Below are positions 1-7,117 of a stretch of DNA of 15,515 nucleotides, piece by piece; positions within the stretch are counted from its first letter, which is position 1; the number at the start of each line of letters is the position of its first letter. The notes under the pieces are model-generated. The model was not told the origin of the DNA, ran no database searches, and saw only the letters and a program-made list of their open reading frames with translations. The DNA is from Bacteroidota bacterium (GTDB taxonomy: Bacteria > Bacteroidota > Bacteroidia > Bacteroidales > Bacteroidaceae), in the NCBI GenBank assembly GCA_023415545.1, contig JAEZKJ010000150.1:1-15515 (forward strand), in the 5' to 3' direction. Both the position numbers and the translations under genes were made by a program.

Positions 1-63
1 GATATAGTTAATGTGCCTATGACTGATGAATCTTTTGGAAAACGTGAAGGTGATGTGCATTGA
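1..63 (+). CDS. C-terminal end of an unrecognised protein (partial, left edge)
   Basis: Frame 1 is open from the window edge to a TGA at 61-63; the other two + frames meet a stop within the first nine bases. The 20 visible residues (DIVNVPMTDESFGKREGDVH) are hydrophilic and charged, with ordinary codons, so they could be the tail of a real protein or of another short acidic peptide like the one at 308. I do not recognise a family. The fragment is too short to rule out a chance open frame. Confidence 0.4.
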   Translation, partial: DIVNVPMTDESFGKREGDVH

Positions 64-186
64 ACCACTTTATTTGAAGAGGAATCATGGTTGTCTAAGA
101 GAGAAAAAATAAACATTTTATATGCTCAGCAATCCGTATCGCCACTAATCCAACACAAATTCACGCATAACATTTCTATTGTATTT

Positions 187-217
187 TTTTTAATTTGTAA
201 AATACTATGTATTTTTG
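187..217 (+). promoter_or_regulatory. Possible promoter for the small peptide / fimbrillin-like lipoprotein unit
   Basis: TATTTTTG at 210-217 fits the Bacteroidota -7 element TAnnTTTG exactly. Nineteen bases upstream is TTTT (187-190), one base off the -33 TTTG. It lies about 90 bases before the ATG at 308. The region is full of T runs, so such a match can arise by chance. A second, weaker -7 candidate is TATATTTT at 286-293. The rest of 64-307 shows nothing else that I can support. Confidence 0.3.
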
Positions 218-307
218 TTTTAATGATTATTTTTCTTCCAAAGGGAAGTGAGTTAAAATTCAAAAAAATATATTGTAAAATTATTTATATTTTAAATACA
301 ATGAACT

Positions 308-424
308 ATGGACAAAAGAAATGAATATGAAATCTATGAGGCACCACATTTGGAGGTTATAGAGGTTGAAATTGAAAAAGGATTTGCAAATTCTAATACC
401 GAAGGTTTTGGTGATTGGGAGTAA
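308..424 (+). CDS. Small acidic peptide (38 aa) upstream of the fimbrillin-like lipoprotein
   Basis: ATG at 308 to TAA at 422-424, with a second in-frame TAA directly after. The peptide starts MDKRNEYEIYEAPHLEVIEV and ends EGFGDWE. It has no signal peptide or membrane segment, and its second half is acidic. From memory, short Bacteroidota peptides of this build (a YxxPxxEVIEVExExGFA core followed by a Gly/Asp/Trp-rich tail) occur in and around gene sets for surface lipoproteins; their role is not known to me. The stop is 29 bases before the lipoprotein ATG, on the same strand and with no hairpin between, so the two are probably co-transcribed. A longer overlapping TTG-started frame (91-324) has low-complexity Ile/Lys/Phe composition and is less credible. 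The core motif resembles a family, which raises confidence that this short gene is real. Confidence 0.72.
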   Translation: MDKRNEYEIYEAPHLEVIEVEIEKGFANSNTEGFGDWE

Positions 425-453
425 TAAACGTCATATATTTTCATTATAATTCT

Positions 454-2979
454 ATGAGAAGAATTTGTTATTTAGCTATGGTATTGACACTTGCTACTAT
501 TGTAGGTTGTCAAAAAAATGACGAGTTGTATAATGTTCAAAATAATGTAGGTAAGACATTTTATGCATCTACAGAGAATGGTGTTGATACCCGCACTGCA
601 CTCGATAATAAGAATAATGTTATTTGGTCTGAAGGTGATCAAATTAGTGTTTTTAGTGGTAATACAGTTAATAACGCATTTATATTGAATGAAGGAGCCG
701 GTACTACTTATGGTAAATTTACTGAGAGTTTAGTATCTGCTGGAACAGAATCTAATGGTTCAATTATTTCATTGTCTGCGAATGTTGCCTTCTATCCATA
801 TGACGACAAAGTAACAGTTAGAGAAAACGATGGCTCATACATTTTTAATGCAACTTTCCCTGCTGTACAAACTTTTAGTGAAAGTGGTACCTTCGGAAAT
901 GGATCATCACCTATGGTAGCTGTAACTTCGAGTTCATTGGACGCTAATCTTAAGTTTAAAAATGTAGGAGCTATATTTAGATTGCAATTGACAGGTGAAG
1001 CTAAAATCACCAAAGTTGTTTTCAGCGCAGATGCAAACTTGGCAGGTGAATGCAATATTACAGCATCCAACTCTTCATCTCCTACTGTTGACGTTATCGA
1101 AGGTTCAAATTCTATTACATTAGACTGTGGTAATGGTGTACAACTTACTTCTGATCCTACAGACTTTATTGTGGCTATGCTTCCTTTTGAAAATGTGACA
1201 AATGGTATCACTATTACTATCTTTGACAATGTGGGAAAGAAGATGGTTTATACTCATAAAGCAGATGAACCTATTACTATTAAGCGTTCTAAAGCATATA
1301 GTACTGCAGAAGTAACTTATAGTGGTAATGAAAATGCTCTTCCATTAACTGCACAGGAAGCCCTTGATAATGCTACAAACGGCACAATAATTCAGCTTGA
1401 ACCGGGAGTAAATTATGGTACGCTTGTGTTCCGTCAGAATGCCTTTAAAAAAGTAGTGGACATTACCAATGCTGGTGGCGATGCTGCAGGCAATGAGAAA
1501 TACAGCAAATATGAGAATATTACCATTCTTGGTGCACCTGGTGCAACTGTCGATCAGATAGACTTCGAAGTAGGTTGGATTGATAATAGTGGCGCCAGCT
1601 ATATCGACATTAAGAATCTTACTGTGAAAAATGTTACCTTCAGTGGGGAGAAGACTGCTTTCAATATGGAAGGTAAAAAAGGCTCTGCGCTTGGTATTGA
1701 CGGATTGACAATTGAAAATTGTACAATGAACGACGCTAATGGTAATGACAGATTCGTATTCCAGCAAATCAGTGGATATAAGGAACTGTTCGATAAATCG
1801 ACCAGTGAGTATGTCATGACTACAGGCATTAAAAATTTGACCATTAAAGGCTGTGAAGTTACTGGCGCATATATGGTTATCGAGTCTCGTGCAATGGAGA
1901 ATTTGAAAATTCAAAATAATGTGTTCAAGAACATTAAGGCGCGTGATATGTTGATTACCAGCGATACTACAAATTATCCGGATGAGACTTATACAGGAGA
2001 AATTACTATTACAGGAAATACTTCTATTGAAGGTGAGGAACGTTTTATTCGTGCATCTTTAAATAATAGTGATGCTATAGTAGTTATAACTGGTAACACT
2101 ATCATAGATTATAAAGGTCAAGATCCTGATTATATCAAGGTTAGCGATGGTAATAATGTGACTATCGAGAACAACACTTGCTCTTATACGGTTTCAACTA
2201 TTGATAAACTTAAATCAGTTCTTTCTAATGCAGTAGATAACGTTATAATTAAACTTGCAGGTGTGAACTTTGGTAATGTTGATTTGTACAACTCAACCAA
2301 TAATGGACACAGATATAACTATGCAAATTACGAAGCTAAGAATGTGAAGATTGTAGGAGAAAATGGTGCAACTTTCTCAAAACTTAGACTTGGGGAGAAT
2401 GATTTTCAACCTACTATGACCGGTTGGACATTTGAGAACATAATATTTTCAGGAGAGGGTTTGCAGATTTCAATGAACAATGAAAATGTTCTTGTTTACA
2501 ACTGTAAATTCAACAACTCTGAGTTATTAAATACCGGCACTGATACATACAAGGCAACAAATTTTACTGTGAAAGAATGTTCTTTTGATGGTAGCCGTCC
2601 TGATAATAGAAAAACACAGATGGTTCTGCAAAATAACAATGGCGTAAAAATATATGGTTGTACATTCAATAATTCAGAATATAGCGCTATAAACATGACT
2701 AAGATTTATGGCACTGTTGAGATTGCTGATAATATTATAAATAATACAGCTGACCGTCCATTCCGCTTTGTTGTAGCCGCTACAGGTGCTACTTTGAATA
2801 TCTCCGACAATACTGTTATTTCTGATGGCGATAGCGATGGAGAGTTAATGAAAGTTACTGCTGATAGTGGAATCACAGTTGCTGAAAGTAACATCACCCT
2901 AAGTGGCAATAGTTGGAACGGTAAGAGCGATGCAGAGGTTAGCTCAGGTATTGTAGGTAGTGCGTATATAGTTAAGTAA
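454..2979 (+). CDS. Fimbrillin-like lipoprotein with two parallel beta-helix-like modules
   Basis: Probably a surface-anchored adhesin or fimbria-related lipoprotein. I chose the ATG at 454 because it gives a clean type II signal peptide: residues 1-19 (Arg-Arg, hydrophobic core, lipobox TIVGC with the lipid Cys at 19). The frame extends 13 codons further up to a TTG inside the preceding peptide gene, which would spoil the signal. Residues 20 to about 290 look like the N-terminal half of the fimbrillin (Mfa-like) family, with TRT followed by W58-SEGD and an IxVF strand. From about 296 to 579 and again from about 580 to 841 there are two related modules with repeated short strands (ITITGNT, VVITGNT, LNISDNT), typical of right-handed parallel beta-helices. 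Residues after the lipid Cys are QKNDE, close to a known surface-export signal. At 841 aa it is longer than ordinary fimbrillins. I see no catalytic signature, so a carbohydrate-active role is possible but unsupported. Confidence 0.85.
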   Translation: MRRICYLAMVLTLATIVGCQKNDELYNVQNNVGKTFYASTENGVDTRTALDNKNNVIWSEGDQISVFSGNTVNNAFILNEGAGTTYGKFTESLVSAGTESNGSIISLSANVAFYPYDDKVTVRENDGSYIFNATFPAVQTFSESGTFGNGSSPMVAVTSSSLDANLKFKNVGAIFRLQLTGEAKITKVVFSADANLAGECNITASNSSSPTVDVIEGSNSITLDCGNGVQLTSDPTDFIVAMLPFENVTNGITITIFDNVGKKMVYTHKADEPITIKRSKAYSTAEVTYSGNENALPLTAQEALDNATNGTIIQLEPGVNYGTLVFRQNAFKKVVDITNAGGDAAGNEKYSKYENITILGAPGATVDQIDFEVGWIDNSGASYIDIKNLTVKNVTFSGEKTAFNMEGKKGSALGIDGLTIENCTMNDANGNDRFVFQQISGYKELFDKSTSEYVMTTGIKNLTIKGCEVTGAYMVIESRAMENLKIQNNVFKNIKARDMLITSDTTNYPDETYTGEITITGNTSIEGEERFIRASLNNSDAIVVITGNTIIDYKGQDPDYIKVSDGNNVTIENNTCSYTVSTIDKLKSVLSNAVDNVIIKLAGVNFGNVDLYNSTNNGHRYNYANYEAKNVKIVGENGATFSKLRLGENDFQPTMTGWTFENIIFSGEGLQISMNNENVLVYNCKFNNSELLNTGTDTYKATNFTVKECSFDGSRPDNRKTQMVLQNNNGVKIYGCTFNNSEYSAINMTKIYGTVEIADNIINNTADRPFRFVVAATGATLNISDNTVISDGDSDGELMKVTADSGITVAESNITLSGNSWNGKSDAEVSSGIVGSAYIVK

Positions 2980-3090
2980 TTATATATCATTACTTTATCT
3001 ATCTAATGGATTTGGTATAATAAACAACAAAGTCCGTTAAAGAACACTATCGTAATTTGATAGATTATTTACATATAAAACATTAATTAT

Positions 3091-3129
3091 AAAGCCTTGC
3101 TATTCCAAAGAGTAGCAAGGCTTTCTTTT
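3091..3129 (+). terminator. Hairpin terminator after the lipoprotein gene
   Basis: AAAGCCTTGCTA (3091-3102) pairs perfectly with TAGCAAGGCTTT (3113-3124) around a 10-base loop. The right arm runs into CTTTT, a short interrupted T tract. It lies 111 bases after the lipoprotein stop and is the first good hairpin downstream. Confidence 0.7.
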
Positions 3130-3323
3130 CAGCCTAGCAATATGACTCAATTGTAATTGTAAACGCATTAATATTGAAGGATTAACTATTGTGTTGAATC
3201 AAGGCACTATTAATGAGAGTATGAAATTTATCATTTGGTAATAGACTGTTCGTGGCTATTGAGTATATAGTAGGATTTAAATCATTTTATGCTGACTTAA
3301 AAGTCATATTTATACAGAGTAAT

Positions 3324-3358
3324 CTCCTTTAGGATACGTCCTAATGGAGTTTTTTTTT
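3324..3358 (+). terminator. Strong intrinsic terminator, not next to a gene
   Basis: CTCCTTTAGGA (3324-3334) pairs with TCCTAATGGAG (3339-3349) with one T-T mismatch, around a TACG loop. Nine T residues follow (3350-3358). It is stronger than the hairpin at 3091, yet lies about 345 bases past the lipoprotein stop, so it may be a backup terminator or the 3' end of a small transcript starting in 3130-3320. Confidence 0.75.
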
Positions 3359-3565
3359 GATTCACATTTTCATTACCCGTTTGTATTATCAACTAAATCA
3401 TAAATGCTTAGTAGAGAGTAATAAATAATGTAAGTAAATTTGGTAATTATATTATAATATTAAATAATTAAAATAATATTTTGCTATTAATATAATAAAT
3501 CCAAAAACAACCTTTGTGATAATAAAAAACTTAATTAAGAAAGAATGTTGATAGTAAAATAATTA

Positions 3566-3573
3566 TATATTTG
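3566..3573 (+). promoter_or_regulatory. Probable -7 element of the susC/susD promoter
   Basis: TATATTTG is an exact match to the Bacteroidota -7 consensus TAnnTTTG. No TTTG sits at the usual 19-base spacing; the nearest candidate is GTTG at 3547-3550 with a 15-base spacer. The start point would be near 3580, giving a leader of roughly 75-80 bases before the susC ATG. The AT-rich DNA upstream could act as an activating or binding region. Confidence 0.5.
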
Positions 3574-3656
3574 TGGCGACAAAAAAAGAGATAAAGTGTA
3601 AAACCTAAACTTGAAATTCAGTTAGTAATAAACTATTAATCACTAAAATCACATTT

Positions 3657-6600
3657 ATGCAAAAGCCACTACGTTCAGTTAGTGCTTTGTTATTATTCTT
3701 CAGTCTTTCTGGAGGAATAGTTCATGCGCTACCTGCTAACACAGCGACTAAGCTGCAAATAACACAACAAGCATCTACTTGCACAGGTATTGTAAAAGAT
3801 GCTACAGGGGAAGCTATCATAGGAGCTTCAGTAGTAGTAAAAGGTACCACAAATGGTACTATCACTGGTTTTGATGGAGATTTCTCAATTGACAATGTTA
3901 ATAAAGGAGAAATTCTCGTTATTTCGTATATTGGATATAAAACACAAGAGGTAAATTGGGATGGCGAACCTTTGGACATCATTCTAAGTGATGATACTCA
4001 AACTCTAAGTGAGATTGTTGTAACAGCACTTGGTATGAAACGCGACAAGAAAGCATTGGGTTACGCTATGACAGAGATGAAAGGTGAAGACCTTAACTCA
4101 AATGTTATTAATCCTGTTTCTGCTCTTCAAGGTAAAGTTGCCGGTGTTGAAATTAGTCAATCTGATGGTGGATTGTTTGGTAGCAACAAAATTCTTATTC
4201 GTGGAGCTTCAACACTAGGAAAGAACAATCAGCCTATATATGTTGTTGATGGTATTATCCTTGATAACTCTATCACTGATACTTCTGCCGATTGGGAAGC
4301 AGACAGTAATGACTATGGTAATGAGCTTAAGAACCTTAACCCTGATGATTTTGAAACTGTTTCTGTATTGAAAGGTGCTGCAGCAACAGCTCTTTATGGT
4401 TCAAGAGGTTTGAATGGTGCTGTCGTTATTACTACAAAATCAGGTAAAGGTAAAAAAGGTCTTGGCGTAAACTTCTCTCAAAGTATCGGTATTGACGTAA
4501 TAACAAAACAACCATCTCTTCAAAATGTATATGGTGAAGGATATTTAGCAGGTTATGTAAACTATGGTCAAAAAGATGCAAATGGCGACTATTATGCTTT
4601 CGATAACTACAATCAGTTTTATCTAAATCATAAAGGTGAGCACACTCTTATTGGTTCACACAATATGAGCTTTGGTCCGGCTTTCGATGGTAGCGCTATT
4701 GAATATTATGATGGATTAACTCGTGCTTATAGAGCTCAGAAAAATAACTATAGAGATGCTCATCGAGTTGGTTTCAATACAAACACTAACGTCTCTGTAA
4801 GTGGTGGTAATGATGCTACTACATTCTATACATCTTTGTCATACAAACATGCCGAAGGTACAGTAGACAACAACTCATTCGATCGTCTTTCATTTCTTGG
4901 AAAGGCTAGCCATAAGTTAACAGATAAAGTTGAACTTGAGGCAGGTATTACTTTTGCCAACTCTACTCCAAGAAATGCACAGATAAATATTGGTGAAAAA
5001 TTCATTGATGGTACATTCTCACGTATGTACGATCCTAATACTGATAAAAGAAGATATAAAGGTCTTCATGGTGGTATTGCTGACAATGCATATGGTGATG
5101 CATATGGTAACATAAGCGGTAAATCACTTTGGTGGTCAATTTATGAGAACGATTTCCGTCAGAAAGAGACTGTAGTACGTCCATCTTTGAAACTTAATGC
5201 TGATCTTACCAGCTGGTTAAAGTTGGTTGCTGAAGGTAGCTATAACTACTATTATACTCGTAATGAGTTTAAAAAACCAGATCCAGGTTACCAAAATAAG
5301 GGTACTGATGGTTACTACTCTTTGAGCAACACAACAAAAGAACAGACTAACTTGAACGTAAACCTTAACCTCAACAAGCAAATCAATGATGATTTTGAGA
5401 TTCATGGTTTCCTTCGTGGAGAATATTACAACTCATTCGGTCAAACAATGAAGCTTGAGACAGATGGTGGTCTTATCGTTCCAAACCAATTCTTTATTGG
5501 TAACTCAAAGAAACCTGTTAAGTATTCAGGTAAAATCACCGGCGAGAAGACAATGTTGTCAGTAGTAGGACAGGTGGGTACTAGCTATAAAGATATGTTC
5601 TTTATTGATGTTACAGGACGTAATGACTGGTCTTCTTCACTTGTTTATGGTGATGGTCATGGTACATACTCATATTTCTACCCATCAGTATCCGGTTCTT
5701 GGTTGATCACAAATACTTTCCGTGAGCAGTTGCCAAGATGGATTTCATTTGCTAAACTTCGTGCTTCTTGGGCTCAAGTTGGTAATGATACTGAACCATA
5801 CCTAATCAACTCGGCATACTCATTAATCGCTGCAACTAATGGTAGCGATAACATATTTGGTAGTGTTATTGGTGATACAAAATACTCTAGCGATCTACGT
5901 CCTGAAAGAAAGAACTCATGGGAGGTTGGTTTAGATTGGAGATTCCTTGATAACAGAATTGCTGTTGATGCAACTTATTATAAAGAGAATACTACTGATC
6001 AGATTATGAAAATATCTGTTCCTTATGTATCAGGTATAAGATACCAATATGTAAATGCAGGTAACATTCAGAACGCAGGTGTTGAGCTTGCTATCAACAC
6101 TGTTCCTCTTCGTACAAAAGATTTAGAGTGGGGTGTAAACTTTACATATACACGTAACCGTTCAAAAATCATCTCTCTTCATGAAAACGTAGCCGACTAT
6201 ATCATCCTTCAAGGTGACCCTAGCTACGGTAACTTCCGTATCGGTTCTGTTGCTAAAGTTGGTGGTGAATATGGTCTTTTGCTTACTGATTCAGGTAAGA
6301 AGATCGACAAATCTTCAGGTCTTCCATATATCTCATACCACGCTTCATCACGTACAGGTTATTACACTCGTTCAGGTGAAATTGAAGAGGTTGGTTCTAT
6401 CAATCCAGACTTCCTTGGTTCATTGTCTACTAGCTTGAAATATAAAAACTGGTCATTGAATATTGGTCTTGATGCACGATTCGGTGGTTATGTAGCATCT
6501 TACGGTAGTAAATATGGTACAGCTAACGGTTATACAAAAACATCTCTTGACTACTCAAGTCTTAAGTATGGTGGTATTTCATGGACATCAAAATGGGATA

Positions 6601-7094
6601 ACAAAACATATTATGATGGTGTAATTCCTGAAGGTGTCATCGCTCAAGGTACTGTAATTGCACAGCCAGGTGGTGGTAACTATACAGTAGGTGTAGGTAA
6701 TATTTCTACCAACGGTGAAACTTATAGAGAACTATTTGATAAAGGAGTTATTGAGCCTACTCATGCTTCAGGATGGCACTACAGAAATAACCAATGGGTT
6801 AACCCTTCATTTGATAGAGGTGTAGTTAGCGATACATGGTTTACTAAGTTGAATTATATTGCACTACGTGATATCTCATTGACATATAGAATGCCATCTG
6901 AGCTATACAGCAAGATTGGAGCTAAGAACTTGAGTCTTACTCTTTCAGGTCACAATTTAGGCTATTTATTGAACTCTATGCCTAATGGTGAGAACCCTGA
7001 GGCAGTAAGAGGTACTGCAGCAGCTGAGTTCCGTTTACGTTCATTTGATGGTGTAACATCGAATTTCACGTTTACTGTTAATGCATCATTCTAA
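3657..7094 (+). CDS. SusC/RagA-family TonB-dependent outer-membrane transporter
   Basis: Outer-membrane beta-barrel that imports a nutrient with energy from TonB; it works as the channel under the SusD-like lipoprotein encoded next. Residues 1 to about 24 are a signal peptide (Arg-Ser, LLLFFSLSGGIVHA). Residues about 42-112 form the carboxypeptidase-regulatory-like domain of the family (TGIVKDATGEAIIGASV, GFDGDFSI, YIGYKTQEV). A TonB-box-like SEIVVTALG follows near 117, then the plug (about 120-260) with LIRGAS, PIYVVDG and the conserved VLKGAAATALYGSRG segment. The rest is barrel, ending in aromatic FTFTVNASF as outer-membrane barrels do. At 1145 aa the length is normal for the family. There is no N-terminal STN signalling domain, so regulation through an anti-sigma factor is unlikely. 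The gap to susD is 23 bp, consistent with one transcript. The substrate cannot be told from sequence alone. Confidence 0.95.
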   Translation: MQKPLRSVSALLLFFSLSGGIVHALPANTATKLQITQQASTCTGIVKDATGEAIIGASVVVKGTTNGTITGFDGDFSIDNVNKGEILVISYIGYKTQEVNWDGEPLDIILSDDTQTLSEIVVTALGMKRDKKALGYAMTEMKGEDLNSNVINPVSALQGKVAGVEISQSDGGLFGSNKILIRGASTLGKNNQPIYVVDGIILDNSITDTSADWEADSNDYGNELKNLNPDDFETVSVLKGAAATALYGSRGLNGAVVITTKSGKGKKGLGVNFSQSIGIDVITKQPSLQNVYGEGYLAGYVNYGQKDANGDYYAFDNYNQFYLNHKGEHTLIGSHNMSFGPAFDGSAIEYYDGLTRAYRAQKNNYRDAHRVGFNTNTNVSVSGGNDATTFYTSLSYKHAEGTVDNNSFDRLSFLGKASHKLTDKVELEAGITFANSTPRNAQINIGEKFIDGTFSRMYDPNTDKRRYKGLHGGIADNAYGDAYGNISGKSLWWSIYENDFRQKETVVRPSLKLNADLTSWLKLVAEGSYNYYYTRNEFKKPDPGYQNKGTDGYYSLSNTTKEQTNLNVNLNLNKQINDDFEIHGFLRGEYYNSFGQTMKLETDGGLIVPNQFFIGNSKKPVKYSGKITGEKTMLSVVGQVGTSYKDMFFIDVTGRNDWSSSLVYGDGHGTYSYFYPSVSGSWLITNTFREQLPRWISFAKLRASWAQVGNDTEPYLINSAYSLIAATNGSDNIFGSVIGDTKYSSDLRPERKNSWEVGLDWRFLDNRIAVDATYYKENTTDQIMKISVPYVSGIRYQYVNAGNIQNAGVELAINTVPLRTKDLEWGVNFTYTRNRSKIISLHENVADYIILQGDPSYGNFRIGSVAKVGGEYGLLLTDSGKKIDKSSGLPYISYHASSRTGYYTRSGEIEEVGSINPDFLGSLSTSLKYKNWSLNIGLDARFGGYVASYGSKYGTANGYTKTSLDYSSLKYGGISWTSKWDNKTYYDGVIPEGVIAQGTVIAQPGGGNYTVGVGNISTNGETYRELFDKGVIEPTHASGWHYRNNQWVNPSFDRGVVSDTWFTKLNYIALRDISLTYRMPSELYSKIGAKNLSLTLSGHNLGYLLNSMPNGENPEAVRGTAAAEFRLRSFDGVTSNFTFTVNASF

Positions 7095-7117
7095 TCACAA
7101 ACATCAATTAGTATAAA

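Larger units (their letters stand above)
2980..3656. other. 677-bp non-coding stretch between the lipoprotein and susC
   Basis: No credible gene on either strand; every ATG frame I followed closes within a few codons. It holds a 12-bp hairpin (3091-3124), a second stronger terminator hairpin (3324-3358), about 200 unexplained bases between them, and a very AT-rich segment (about 3420-3545) leading into the susC promoter region. Besides the perfect -7 match at 3566 there is a second match, TAAATTTG at 3435-3442, without a clear -33 partner. Confidence 0.8.

Noticed and set aside
91..324. 77-codon open frame starting with TTG, with a hydrophobic stretch
   Set aside because: The composition is Ile/Lys/Phe-rich as expected from translated AT-rich non-coding DNA. 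It overlaps the better-supported peptide gene at 308 and has no recognisable motif.
792..1914. Long antisense open frames (145 and 189 codons) inside the lipoprotein gene
   Set aside because: The + strand frame has a lipoprotein signal, domain motifs and consistent repeats; the antisense frames have none and are shadows.
3001..3060. Imperfect inverted repeat TAATGGA/TCCGTTA after the lipoprotein stop
   Set aside because: Seven pairs including a wobble, with a loop of more than 20 bases and no T tract; not a convincing terminator or operator.
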